Assembly (NCBI GenBank): GCA_003255025.1
Contig: QANY01008723.1
Location: 1,302,001-1,366,000, forward strand
Direction: 5' to 3'
Length of the DNA: 64,000 nucleotides
Source of the DNA: Datisca glomerata
Taxonomy: Eukaryota; Streptophyta; Magnoliopsida; Cucurbitales; Datiscaceae
Part shown: piece after piece, positions 11,400 through 24,434 of the stretch
Numbering within the stretch: position 1 is the stretch's first letter
Layout: every line of letters begins with the position of its first letter
The notes under the pieces: generated by a model
Told to the model about the DNA's origin: nothing
What the model saw: the letters and a program-made list of their open reading frames with translations, nothing else
Database searches by the model: none
Made by a program: the position numbers and the translations under genes

Positions 11400-14300
11400 T
11401 CTTACTCTTATAAAAGAGTGAGTTTTCTAGCTGCTTGCTTCCGTGAAATGACCATTTTGCCCATGTCATGTGAGTTAATTTACATTATGAGTTGTATGGG
11501 TTGGTGACATGGATATTTGATTATAATTTTAGGTGGGAGGAGGGCTTTATGGGTCATTTCATTGTCGGTATCCACTTTCCAGCTACTTGCTTGGATGCAA
11601 AATGTCTGGATTACCCCTGTAATGTGGGTTGAACCATAAATTACCTGTGTGTTGGTTGTTGTAGTTGGGATGTAAATTTCAGGACCAATGAGGGGTATGG
11701 GAGTCAATTCCTTCTTGGTAAATATTGACTGCCTACAGGCCATTTTATTGCTTCAATATGAGCCATTGGTGTGTTTAATACTTTTGGGTTAGTTTGATTG
11801 AATCTAGGTCGTTCGTTTGGTTGGTGGGATTAAATTAGAGCCGTTGATTATGGTTTAATGGTAGTTGACCGTTCACATGGCAAAGACATAGAGAGAGGGT
11901 TTTGAGGTTTCTCTCGCGCAGGGTGGGGTGCCATGTGAGAGGTTCTTCAAGCTTCTCGGTGCTCTCGACGCCGGCTGGAGGGTCTGTCCACTGGAAGGCT
12001 TCTCCACGTCAAGCTACATACTATCCGACAATGATCCCGGGTTTTTCCGATGGAGAGTATGTCATAGTCAATGGACAGATCTAACTTTATCAATCTCAGT
12101 TTGTGATTTTTTCCTGCTCCTTCCTCTTTGTTCGTTGTTCCTCTTTAAGGTAATTTATGGTGATTTTTTCTTTGTCTTTGTCCTTTTTTGTCCTCTTTCT
12201 TCTTCAATTTCATCTTTCTTTTTCTTACGTCTCTCTGTTTTACTTCCTCTTCTTTTCTTTTTATGTTGTTCTTTGTTCTTCTTGTCTGTCTTCTTCTTCT
12301 TTTTTGTTCGTTTTTCATGATTATAAGAATCTTTTTAATTTTTTCATTTTAATTTTTTGTTGTTACTGAGTGTTTAATCTTGGTTTCTATAGTTTTAGGA
12401 TTTAGATTTTGTTAGGATATTCAGTGATTTGGTTTTTTATCGGTTTGTGATTTTTTTTCATTTTTTTTTGTTTTCTGAATAGATTTTTATGGTGTTTTAT
12501 TTTTGTTTGTTTTTTTCTTATTAATTAGTTTAACGGTGATCATTTGGGTGTTTCTTGAACTATTTTTTTAATCAGTGTTTTTCTGATGATTTAATGTTTT
12601 TTGTTTTTTCTTTCAATGGTTTATCGGTGGATTTTATTTTTTTTGTTCAGGATAGACTTGCATTTTATTTTTTTTGTTCAGGATAGACTTGCATTTTATT
12701 TTCTCACTCTTATAAAAGAGTGGGTTGCTATTTTATTATAATTGTTTGAGAATTAATGTTTGCGGAGTTATTAGTTGATAATTCATTATAGAGAAAATAG
12801 ATGGGTCTTCTGTTATTATTTTCTGGTCTTTCCATTTTGAAAGTTTCAACTTAGACTAATACTGGTTTTTCCTGTTGTACAAAGTTACTTGAAAGTTTCT
12901 AAGACCTCAGACAACCCATGTATCTTAGCTGGATATGAAGGTATATGCCATATTAATATGGTCTAATTTTGTGTCAGCATCAATCATAATCTCACACTAC
13001 AGTAGGGTATCAACTATGTTATTGTGTTTTTCGCGATAACAGAATATAGTCATAACATACTAGATTGAGCAATATATAAAGATCTAGCTTTAGTTAAGGA
13101 TGAAGTAAGTAATAACTATGTAAAGAGGATGAAGATTGTAATATACTTGAGTTATTGGAGACCACTAAAAGTAACAAGCTTAGAATTTTACAACTTTCTG
13201 ATGGATAATGCTCAATTCATTTCTCTCTTTACCCAGATTTCTCATTTGATTTTGCCTCCAACTTTCGCTTTTTACTTTTTGGAGCCCTGGTCTCATATAC
13301 AATTTTCCATGACCTTCATGGAGCTTCGCTGCTACTGTTCCTCCCTTTGTTATCTTTTATTTATTGTGACTTTTGTTAGGGTGTTCGAGTCATCGATCAT
13401 AGGAGGTTCGTTGGTGTTCTCGATCTGAATCTTTTGCAGAGACAGAGGTGTGCTCGTCATTTTCCTTCTCTATTACTATTTCTTTTGTTGTTATAGTTAT
13501 TGTTGTTTCTTCTATTCTTTTGTTTTCTTCTCCCTACTTTGTTCTGCGAAAATGGGGTATCTAGTGAAATCTATAAATTATTGTTTTAATTTTTTTTTCT
13601 TGGGTTTTCGTTTTCCACTTAACAGATACGCTTGATTTTATTTCAATTTTTTTAGGCTTATTCATTTTTATAGCTTTTCAGTTTTTGTTTTATTACTGTT
13701 TTATTCTATTATGATTTAGGGATAGATTTTTACTTATTGTGTGCGTGTGTATTGATCAGTGGCTTCTCATTCGATGTAATTAGATTTGTTTGCTTCAAAA
13801 CATCTCTTTGTTATTCAATTGTTTTTTGTTCATTTCTTTTTTTTTTGCTTTTTCTCCGTGTCGATGCTTTGATTTCTTTCCTGACATGTGTAAGGATGGG
13901 CTTTAGATTTACTTCACATTTTTTGTGCTTCTGGGTAGATTTAGATTTTATTATAGTACTTTTTTATTTGGTAATCTGTTTTATTTTATTAGACGCCTAC
14001 TATTTGTTTTTTGGGTTCTGTTTCAGAATAGAAATCAAGTGTGCCATAAGGATATATTTTAATTGTTCATTGGTTTTTGGCTGTCAAAAGATTCGGTGTG
14101 TTTTGTTTTCTTTGTCATTTCTACTCCTATAAATTAAAGGATTCTACTATAGTCAATTTCCTTTCAATTGTTTTCTTCTTTCTTTGAGGTAACCTTGTTT
14201 TGCTTGTTGTTCTTTAGTAATATTTTAGCTTAAGTGATTTGGCTTTGCATTTTTTTCCTTTGACTTTTTAGTGTATTTATCTTTTATATATATGTTCAGT

Positions 14301-14479
14301 CTTGGTCTTTGTTTTTGTTTTTTGCTCTATGCTTCAGCACCTTATATGTAGGTTTGGCGTTGAAGATTTACTGTATTTATAGTTCATGGTTTTATGTTCT
14401 TCTTCCTACGGTTGAATTATTGATTGTCTGTTTTGTTTTTCATTTGATTTTCAGTTTTGTGCTATCCTTGGCGTAGGGT

Positions 14480-16740
14480 TTTCTCTGCTTGAGTTGGTTC
14501 TTTTACGATGGTGGGCTGTTGGTGGTGGTTTCCGTCGCTTTCTCGTCCTGCTTTTTCTTTGCCTAAGTTGGTTCGTGGTATGTATTTCTCTGAGTGAGAG
14601 TTTTCGATTTCTAATTTGGGGATTTTTTTTCCAAGTTTTTGGAATTGAATCTTTATTTTTCTGTTTTGTTTTTATGTATTTGAGTGTTGTTTTCTGTTTT
14701 GTTTTTGTTATTTATATTTTGAATTTGATGCATACGATTCGTGTCTAATATTGATCAAAATACAGATGCTTGTTTCTTGTCATTTGATTGAGTGGTGTAT
14801 GTGTTTGATTGTTCATATTACGAAAATAGGAACTTGTCTTTGGATGACAAATTGAATGAAAAGCATGACAAATGAATTAGAATAATTAAAGAAGATAACA
14901 GTTTAAACTTACTTGGCTTTGGAAATAAATTATATGTTTATTGTGAGTTTGCGAATGCATACTTTAGTTTTGTTTCTATCATGAATCTGTCTGTTTTTGT
15001 ATATGGAGGTAAAATCAGTATTTTTTCCTCATTACAAAAATCTAATTTGTTTTTATATGTTGTATATTATATCTTTATCGGTGGGTTATTTGGTTTAGCT
15101 TTAATTTGTGTTTGTTGCCTGTTACTAAGAACAAGATTTTTCTCACTACGCTTATGTGTTTGTTTCTCTTTGTTTCTAATGATGTGAAGAATTTTTTAGT
15201 TCATTAGTCTTATCTTTTATTTGTGTTCGTATTACTTTGAACAATACTAGTTTGATTTGCAAGTTCTGACATGCTCTGCTTATGTTTGCTTCTACTTATT
15301 GAGTTCCACTTGCTTCGTAATAAATGATAGTTTCCACTCAATCATTGCATTAAAAATATTAAGGGATGTTCCATTCCCACTCTGACTACCTTTCTGATCA
15401 TAAAAAAAATCATTTGCTTTGATGTTATTTTCTTAAATTATATTTGCTGATCCCATCTCTCATAGAGGACTGCTTTTGTTTGACAAGTTGATGTAAGGTG
15501 TTACAACCTTCTTAATAGTGGTTCTTATTGTGCAGCCACATGGAATGTCATCATGAACTTCACTTACACTTGTTCAACTAAGTATTTTTTGTCTGCTCTG
15601 TAATGTTTGGTTTGGGTATGATTATAGAAATTTCATATATTTTATGTTTAGATAATTATTTAGTTACCTCAAAGTTTAAAGATGCAATTCATCTTTTGTT
15701 TGAATTTAGTACATATGTTACGATTGTCCTTATTGTTAACGCTTTCCTATCTCAACATGTATGTATATGTTTTTGTGTGTAACAATTTATTTGATCAATA
15801 TATATGTGACAATTTTTTCATTATAAACTGCATATACTATATGTGTGTTACAAATCATGTGACCAATTTTTTATTTGTGATTTTTAAATCCTTCAAGTAG
15901 ATTTCAACGCTAACAAAGACAGGATAGGGAGACCTTTTGTGATAGACCTTTATCTTTTATAGTTGTGGGTTCTTTTATGTTTGATATTTTCTTGGTGTAG
16001 CTTGAGTAGATTGTGAGATTTATCTCCTGTGTGTTTTTAAATCATGTGAGTTTGTTTAGATCCTAGCTATGTTTTGCATTGTCTTCTTCCATTTCTGCAG
16101 ATGCGATGGCATTCGAATGTTGCCCGGTTGTTCTGTTTGTATTATTTTCTATACATTATAATCTTCCTTACTTTATTACTTTTTATTTTCTAGATTAATG
16201 GTTTGAAAAATTGTTAAATCAATTGACTCTTTCCTATTTCAGTTTTCAGCTAGACGCTTAGAAAATTTTCCTGCTTTACAATTGTGGATCATGTATTTTT
16301 TCTACTGAATTTTATTTCTACAAATGGAGTTTAGTTATTATTCAACTTTTTGTTTCTTGGTCATAAGAATTTATGGTTATCATTGTTACTGGCTTTGTCT
16401 AAATTCTTCATGTAATTTTCTTTGCTCAGAATTTGTGTGAATTTGGGTCATGATTGTTATCTACCTATTATACTATATTTTCTACAAAAAGTGAGTTTTT
16501 CAACACCCATGACCTTTTTCAAACTATGGGGATGTTTCTATAAGATAGTGGAATGCACATTTTTTATATAGTGAATGCAGGTAAGCACTCACCATATAGA
16601 TTATATCATACATTATTATAGACTGTTGCACATGATTTAGCTTGTTGCACATGATTTTAGGTTATATAATATATATATNNNNNNNATATATATATATATA
16701 TATATTGTTGTGTTTTAGCTACATTGAAGGGTGTTAGTTA
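14480..16740 (+). repeat. Direct segmental duplication, copy A
   Basis: Copy A runs in parallel with 17010-19020. Shared stretches include CTGAGTTGG blocks with TGGTGGTGG (14490/17020), GTTTGGTTTGGGTATGATT (about 15605/17885), CGATTGTCCTTATTGTTAA (about 15721/17990) and GACAGGATAGGGAGA (about 15919/18179). The offset changes from about 2530 to about 2260-2280, so an indel of about 250 bases separates the copies. A 7-N gap lies within an AT run in this copy. Confidence 0.8.
16679..16685. other. Assembly gap of 7 N
   Basis: Seven N bases inside an (AT)n run. The true length of the dinucleotide tract here is unknown. Confidence 1.
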
Positions 16741-17009
16741 AGTTGTATGAATACCGTCTTATATATTGGTATATGCCATCTTAAATGGAATGTTTCATGA
16801 TAGTGTTAAGTTGATTTTCATATGACGTTTTCAGTGTTAGGTTGATGTTCATATTAATTTAACGTAATTCTTCTGTTGTTTTTCAACTCTATATATATGT
16901 TCATCCTGTTTTTGTGATTGCTGACTTTTGGTTTAAGGGTATGTAAAATTTTCAGTGTTCACTATATGGCCTGGGGTTTTTCAGTGATGGTGTTTGTTTT
17001 TATTTTTTT

Positions 17010-19020
17010 TCTCTGCCTGAGTTGGTTGTTCGGCTATGGTGGATTGTTGGTGGTGGGTTTCGTTTCTTTCTCATCCTACTTTTTCTTTGCCTGAGTTGGT
17101 CCATGGTATGTATTTCCGTGAGTGAGGTTTTTCAATTTTCTCGACAATTTCTCCCTTTCTTGTCTATTTATCTTTGAATATTTAGTTAATTCATGTAAAT
17201 TACACTTTTGTAGAGGTTTTAGTTAAACAAGGTAGGAAATATACTCTAAACAGTTGATTATCTATTTTTCTTCGAATCGTCGTAGAGTGAGGGTTTTCGG
17301 TATTTGTTTCTTGTGTGTTTAGGTCATCGGTCGGTGTGGATAGAATTGATTTTATCATGAAATTGTTTATGCTTGTTTGTTCTTATCTTTTTCATGGTAT
17401 AGTCTTTAAAAGAGTTAGTAATTGTGCTCATGTTGTAGGCAGCATAAAAGTTCTAATATAAATATTGATTTCTTAGTTATACTATCTGCTTCAAGATAAA
17501 TTCAACAATTCTCATTTTTTCTTGGTTGCAGAGAATCTATTTGTATTTTAAGGAGAATAAGTGAACGCCATTGAGGGTAATTTGACTTTAATTTTGTTTT
17601 TATTTTATTTCTTAGTGTGATCTTATATTAGTATTTTACTTTCACATTATCTCCAACCCCATTGACTTATCACTTTGTGCTTTGGGTTCTTCTGTTTTTT
17701 TCCTTTCATTTCTTCGTTATGTTATTAGATGTTTGTGGCCGGTGATTTAGAGGCTCGTTTACTTCCTTGTCAGCGGGTTCCTTGTCCTCTTCTAGTTCAT
17801 TTGACATATTCTTTTCTTATTATATTTATTCGTCAATTGTTGTCTCTTGTTCTGTGAAGTATTTTTTATCTGCTTTGCAGTGTTTGGTTTGGGTATGATT
17901 GTAGAAATTTTATATGTTTTTCTTTAAATAAAATTATTTAGCTCCCTCAGAGTTTAAATCATCTTTAGTTTGATTTTAGTACATATCATACGATTGTCCT
18001 TATTGTTAATGCTTTCCTTTCTCAGCATGTATATATATGTTTGTGTGTAACAATTTATATGATTAATATATATGTGATGATCACAGTAAAACATGTAATG
18101 TATGTATCTTACAATTCATGTGACCGATTTTTTTATTTGTGATTTTAAATTTTGCAAGTAGGTTTTAGTGTTAAAAAAGACAGGATAGGGAGAGCCTTTG
18201 TGATAGACCTTTGTCTTTTATATTTGTGGGTTCTTTTACGTTTGATATTTTTTTAACGCAACTTGAGCAGATTGTGAGATTTATCTCTTGCGTGTTTTTA
18301 AACCACATGAATTTGTTTAGATCCTAGCTATGTTTTGCATTGTCTTCTCCATTTTCTGCAGATGCCATAACATTTGAATGTTACATGGTTGTTCTGTTTG
18401 TATAGTTTGCTATACATTATTATCTTCCTTACTTTATTACATTCTATTTGCTAGATTAATTGTTTGAAAATTTGTTACATCGATTGGTTGTTTCCTATTT
18501 CAATTTTGAGTTTGACGCTATAAAAATTTCCCTACTTTACAATTGTGGATCATGTGTTTTATGGACTTTGTTTTGCTGACTTTTATTTCTACAAATGGAG
18601 TTCAGTTACTATTCAACTTTTTGTTTCTTGGTCATAAGAATTTATAGTTATGGTTGTTACTGGCTTTGTCTAAATTCTTCATGTAATTTTCTGTGCTCAG
18701 ACTTAATGTGAATTTGGATCATGATTGTTATCAACTTATTGTACTATATTTTCTACTAAAAAGTGTGACAGTTTCAATACCCATGACATTTTTGACAAAT
18801 TATGAGTGATGCTTCTACATGATAGGGGAATGCACATTTTTTATGGTGAATGTTGGTAAGCACTCATCATATAAATTATATTAGTACACTATTATAGATT
18901 GTTGCACGTGATTTTAGCTTATGAATATATTGGTGATTTTTAGCTACATTGAAGGTGTTAGTTACGTTGTATGAAAACCTTCTTATGTATTGGTATATCT
19001 CATGTTAAATTGAATGTTTC
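17010..19020 (+). repeat. Direct segmental duplication, copy B
   Basis: The diverged second copy of 14480-16740, on the same strand. It keeps the TTTTCTGCAG acceptor-like motif and the downstream text, but neither copy preserves an ORF. This argues for non-coding or intronic origin, or for an old pseudogene or captured fragment. Confidence 0.8.
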
Positions 19021-19399
19021 ATTATAGGATAGTGGCAAATACCACTTTTTGCAGCACATGCATTGCTCAAGGCCTTTATGGACAAATGCTTAATGTGCAG
19101 TATATGCACTTTTTATTGCCATACATAACCAACCTTGACCAAACTTTAGTTTTTAATTGATGTTCTATATACAGTTGAGCAAGTTGAATAGTTTTTCTTA
19201 AATTGATGTAGTATGCAGATTAAATGAAACAATTAGTTTCTTCATCATAGTTGAGTGGAAGTTGGAGCTTTTAGGATCTGGTAATGAAAAAATGATTTTC
19301 TTTTGATCTTTGTATGCAGTATGGGAAGCTATTATGATGTGTGTTCTTAGAGTTTGTGTTAGTAAATTTGTTGTGCCATTGTTCATGTGTGTCGAAACA

Positions 19400-21887
19400 T
19401 GCATGCGATGCGGAGAGGCGATTGAAAAAAAAATTTTAAAAAAAAAAATTCAGAGTCGCCACCAATCATTTTAAAGCATGATTAGCCACCCAATTTTAAA
19501 ATCAAATATTTTGGTCTGTGAAAATTTAAAGTTGATTCGAGAGTCATTTGCATGTAGGGAAGATATTAGCACCCGACAACGCCCATTATGAAAAATGGTT
19601 ACCAAATTTAATCAAATACTATCCAAATTATTTTTTTAAAATAATGTTATAAAAATTCAATTTTGAATATCCAATTTGGTACATTTTGCATCATAAAAAT
19701 GAGCAAATAAATGACCTTCAATGGATGGTACAAAGACAATTAAAAATTATTTTTTTTAAATCAAAGCGTTATTGGAGCTACTCTCGGTATCCTAAAAGTA
19801 ACTCCTCACCTCGATAATCCGAGAAATTTGGTATCAAAAAAATTCTAAAGTCTGTCATCAGATTTTTTTTAATGAAAACTAAATAAAGAAATTAACAAAA
19901 TTTAAATCAATTTGTTATCATTTTTATTTAGGAGCATCAATTCTGATGATAAAAAAATGAAGTAATAATCACATAAAACCCTGACATATGACAATAATAC
20001 ATAAATAAATAAATAAGAAAAGATAACAACCATAAAGAAAAAAAAGAATAATGAAAAAAAATGTTAGAGATGATAAATATATATGATAAATTTAAAAAAA
20101 GAATATGTAGAGTGAATAATGAAATAAGACGTGAAATAATTAAAAGATATATAAAAATAAATTAAAACAAACAAATAATAACTACTGAAAAAAATCAAAA
20201 ATAAACCAACACAAAAAAAACAAAAAAAAAACAAAATGCAAACAACAACAAAAACTAAAAAGACTAAAAAAACAAAATACAGAGAAAACAAAATATTCTT
20301 TTTTACAGAGGGTGATGTCACTCTCTGTTTTTTTTTTCAATTTTCATTTTTTTCTTTAAACATATATATGTATATATAATTATTTAGTAATTAAATTAAT
20401 ATTAAATTTTTTATGTGTAAAATAAATTAATCTATGAAAAAAATATTTAATTTCATACATAATTGGCAAAAGCATGCTATTTTTTTACTACATAGTCTAT
20501 TAATTACTATTTTTCATTTTTTCAACCAATGCTAATCAAATAGAAAAAGAATGATCATGGATGATAACTAATTTAAACAAGTGTCACTAAAAATAAATAA
20601 ATAAATTTGTTTGGGATATAAATATACCATTTTTTATATTTTGGACTACTAAGTTCACTAATTATCATTTTTCCTTTCTTCCTTCATTGCTAGGAACGAT
20701 CATGGATGGTAACTAGTTTAAACAACTGTCACTAAAAAAATAATAAAATTTTCAAAATAAAATAATTTTTGTTTGGGATATAAATATTCCATTTTTATTT
20801 TGGACTACTTAGTTCACTAATGATCATTTTTCTTTCTTCCTTCATTGCTAGCAATGATCATGGATGGTAACTAGTTTAAACAAGTGTCACTAAAAAAATC
20901 AATAAAACTTTCAAAATAAAATAATTTTTGTTTGGGATATAAATATACCATTTTTATTTTGGACTACATAGTTCACTAATTATCATTTTTCTTTTCTTCC
21001 TTCATTGCTAGGAATGATCATGTATGGTAACTAATTTAATCAAGTGTCACAAAAATGATGGTAAAAAATTAAAAAAAAAAGAGAAGAGAAGACTTGTAAG
21101 AACATAAAAAAAATCAAAGCTTAAATATTTGCGTAATCTTGTATAAAAATTCTACTCTCTCTTTTATGCATTTTTATGTATGAGAAATGATCATAGGAGA
21201 TCTTTTCATCAAATGTACACTTTCAACCCATTAGAGTGTTGATTTAAATTGAGTTAATTTTACACTCCTCAAAAGCTTTTTCCTCATTCTCATTGATTGA
21301 GTTGATGTGAAAAAAAATATCATACTCAAACTTGTAGAGAAATAAACAATACATGAAAATAAAACTCAAGATTAAGAGTAGGAGAAATGATAAAGAATGA
21401 GAAAACAAACTTATAAATAGAAAATGAAACAAAGAAATATCAAATACATGAGTATGAGGAAGAGAGATGATTAATAAGAATGAACATGATATATCATAAG
21501 CTAAAATACAAGAGATTTGAACTACCTTAATAAAAAGAAAAGGAGAAGATGGAAGATAAATAGAAATGAAAATTCTCATTCTTTCTCTTTTTCACTATTT
21601 TCTCAAGACCTCTCTTTCTCTTTCTAAAATCATTTCTCTTTCTCACTCTCCAAATCTCTTCCCCTTCAAGTGAAGACCTCCCCTCTATTTATAAGCAAAC
21701 ATAAAGCTTCACTTTTTTAATTTTAGTCATTTTGTTCCTTTTTTTATTTTTAGTCCTTGGACAAATCTTCTTATTTTTAGGCATTGGGCTATTTTTCAAA
21801 TCATACACATAGTCTTAGACTAGTATATGAGCCAATTTTTTTTTTATATTTTTAAAGTATTGGACCGGATGAAATACGGTATCTACA
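19400..21887 (-). repeat. 3' LTR of the Tat/Ogre element
   Basis: The high end is clear. The minus strand reads the purine tract ACAAAGGGGGCAAC (21888-21901) and then TGTAGATACCGTATTTC, the LTR start. The low end is taken at TGCATGCGATGCGG (about 19400) and is less certain. The GAGTCGCCACCAAT block near 19452 is common at the 3' end of LTRs of this group. The LTR carries four internal repeats spaced 145-160 bases (GATCATGGATGGTAACTAG at about 20553, 20698, 20856 and 21016). The copy at 31919-33784 is its partner. Confidence 0.8.
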
Positions 21888-21905
21888 GTTGCCCCCTTTG
21901 TTCAC
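21888..21905 (-). promoter_or_regulatory. Polypurine tract of the Tat/Ogre element
   Basis: The minus strand reads ACAAAGGGGGCAAC directly before the LTR start TGTAGATACC. This is the expected position and composition of the plus-strand priming site for reverse transcription. Confidence 0.75.
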
Positions 21906-22028
21906 ACTTCTAAACTTAGAATGTGTACAAATGTGTAGATAAGTATTTTAATCGAGAAAAGACTATATAGATAAGGGGAATAGAAACCTCGACTTATTTG
22001 GGTTTTATGAAATGACGAAACTTATGAA

Positions 22029-22500
22029 ATAGACCTAGATAGACACAGACTTCGACCTCGACTCAATTCAGATTTAACCCTATAAATTGAAACGGACTAG
22101 GCGCTGACACCAAGCTTCGACCGCGACAAAGTCGGGTTCGATTTAACCTAAAATAGAGAAAGGACATGGACCTGGATAGACGCAGGCTTCAACCTCGACT
22201 TGATGCAGGTTCGATTTAACTATATTAATTGAACCAGGCGCTGACACCAGCTTCAATTGCGACAAAGTCAATTCGATTTAACATAAGATAAAGAAAGGGT
22301 GTGGACCTGGATAGACGTCGGCTTCGACCTCAAGTCGATGCGGGTTTGATTTAACCACATTAATTGAAATGGACTAGGCACTGACATCTGGCTTCGACCC
22401 CGACAAAGTCGGGTTCGATTTAACCAAGATATTTGAAAGGAAACGGACGTAGATAGATGTAGGCTTCGACCTCGCCTTAATTCAGGTTTGATTTAACTAA
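22029..22500 (-). repeat. 135-142 bp tandem repeat in the 3' untranslated region
   Basis: The plus-strand marker ACCTGGATAGACG with GGCTTCGACCTCGAC recurs at about 22033, 22170, 22305 and 22447, spacings of 137, 135 and 142. Each unit holds two related half-blocks (GCTTCGACC...CGATTTAACC). Tandem arrays between integrase and the 3' LTR are a known trait of Tat/Ogre elements and a documented source of plant satellites. Confidence 0.85.
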
Positions 22501-23390
22501 AGATGTTGAAATGATATTTGATCTGTTTTTTACAAGTTTCATATGGTACAAGAACTAGACCAATGCAAGCTCTAAATGTTGGTAAGTCATGTATAGATTT
22601 CGAAAAAATATCTTGAAATGATTCATGCACTCGAAATGCATCAAAACATATCAAAATGATGCATGTCTATGGGTTGTAATTATTGAATATAAATACAAAG
22701 TAGTGATTTTGAGTGCGTGCAAGTTATGCATGATTGAAAACATTTGTAAGAAAATTATTTGATAATTTTTTTAAAGTTGACTAGTGTCGCCATATCCTTC
22801 ACCCTTCAAATCAATCACTTGGCCTATAGTCATGGACTCGCAATGAAGTATCGGGCATATTTTTAAGAAAATGATGCATCCTTATTCATTGGTTTGTGCC
22901 CCAGTATTCGGCTTCACGTCGATGATAAAGAAAAGTGAAAAATTTCTCCACATTTTTGTACTTTAATTGCAATCCTCCAATCGTGATTTAGGCTTCGTTA
23001 TGTGCATACTAACTTTTTCATTATGACTTTTTAGATTTCACCTCGCACTCAGACCGTCTTTCTTAGTTCCTATTCTTTTTCTTTTTTTCTTTTTTTAATT
23101 ATCTTTCAAGTTTATGCTTCTGAGTTATTTCAAGAGTAATTAATGATATCTTAGAATTGAGAGGAATAAAAAATAATGCAAATAAGGAGAAGATGGAGTA
23201 TATGCATTTGTCAATTGAGAAAGAAAAGAAAAAAAAAGCTCTTCATTGATGATGAATAATGTTTCCAAACAATGATTTGGAAAAAAAATATATGGAATAA
23301 GAATTTCTCCAATATTCAAGACAACTCTTCTTCTTTTTTTAAAAAACATTTTTTTGCGTAACTTCGTTTTTTTCATACTTAGAGCAGCCA

Positions 23391-24420
23391 AATGAAGTAC
23401 TTCTTGACTGTATCAGAATTAACTGTATGCGGTAAATCATCTCCATCTATGTTTGTTAGCATGAGAGCTCCCCTAGAGAAGGCCTTCTTGACAATGAAAG
23501 GTCCTTTTGATATAGGAGTATCTTTTTCAACATCAAGTCTCCTTCTCAGAAACATCGGGGACGCAAATTTTTGTCACATGCGTGCATCATTTTTCTTTGA
23601 TATAATTGCCCTCTCCATAATGCAGTCAATCTTTTTTTCCTCGATGAAATTTCATTGCTCATATAGTGTTTGTACCCACTCTGCTTCTTCTAATTTCGCC
23701 TCCATTCAGACTCTGAGGGAGGGAATTTCCACCTCAATTGGAAGGACCGCTTCCATACCATATACCAAAGAGAATGGTGTTGCCCTAGTTGATGTTCGGA
23801 TTGATGTGCAGTACCCATGTAGTGCAAACGGGAGCATCTCATGCCAATCCTTATAAACCTTCATCATCTTCTCTATGATTCTTTTTATGTTCTTACTGGC
23901 AGCTTTCACTGCTCCGTTCATTTTCAGACGATAAGGAGATGAATTATGATGTTTAATTTTGAATTGCTCACATAATTCTTTCATCATCTTGTTATTTAAA
24001 TCTGTCCCATTATCTGTGATGATCCTTCCAGGTAGACCATATCGATAAATTATTTCCTTTTTAATGAATTTAACAACCGCACTTCTAGTTACACTCGAAT
24101 AAGAACTTGCCTCCACCCATTTGGTAAAATAATCTATAGAGACCAAAATAAAACAATGCCCGTTAAAGGCTTTTGGTGTGATGGGACCAATGACGTCTAT
24201 GCCCCATATAGAGAACGGCCAAGGCGCGGCCATAAGATGTAAAGGGGATGCTGGTACGTTAATTTTATCTGCATAAATTTGACATTTATGGCATTTCTTG
24301 GCGTACTTGATGCAGTCAGATTCTAGAGTTAACCAATAATATCATGCTCTCAAGATTTGTTTGGCCATCATATGTCCATTAGCATGAACATCGAAAATTC
24401 CTTCATGAACTTCCTCTATG
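23391..24420 (-). pseudogene. Tat/Ogre integrase
   Basis: The open stretch 24233-23706 contains the integrase core: first Asp in WGIDVIGPI, second Asp in RIITDNGTDLNN, and the region SSPYRLKMNGAVKAASKNIK where the third catalytic residue should be. Lineage members have Glu after NGAV; here the codon at 23906-23904 is AAA (Lys), so the D,D,E triad is broken. The later motif FALHGY...SLVYGMEAVLPIEV is well kept. The C-terminal part (23700-23391), including an EGDLMLKKIL-like motif, continues with stops. Upstream at 24400-24240 lies the degraded zinc-binding part. Confidence 0.9.
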
Positions 24421-24434
24421 ATTTGATTCGCTTC

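Larger units (their letters stand above)
11400..19399 (+). other. T-rich, intron-like region with a Helitron-like 5' end; no gene assigned
   Basis: The region opens at A|TC with TCTTACTCTTATAAAAGAG and a palindromic CACTCTTATAAAAGAGTG-like motif, followed by wording like GACCATTTTGCCCATGTC. This resembles the 5' terminus of plant Helitrons. A GC-richer, exon-like block lies at 11880-12090. After it the plus strand is strongly T-rich, with intron-like text and plausible splice sites (for example TTTCTGCAG near 16100 and GCAG|GTAAGCACTC near 16580). ORFs here are only T-rich low complexity and I recognise no protein. No Helitron 3' hairpin plus CTRR end was found, so the assignment is tentative. 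The same kind of sequence resumes at 33785 beyond the gypsy insertion. Confidence 0.4.

Noticed and set aside
11928..15900. Several plus-strand ORFs of 60-130 codons rich in Phe, Leu and Ser
   Set aside because: They reflect T-rich intron-like DNA; no domain, no conserved start, and the duplicated copy does not keep the frames.
23392..23856. 154-codon plus-strand ORF
   Set aside because: It is the antisense shadow of the Tat/Ogre integrase, which has clear domain motifs on the minus strand.
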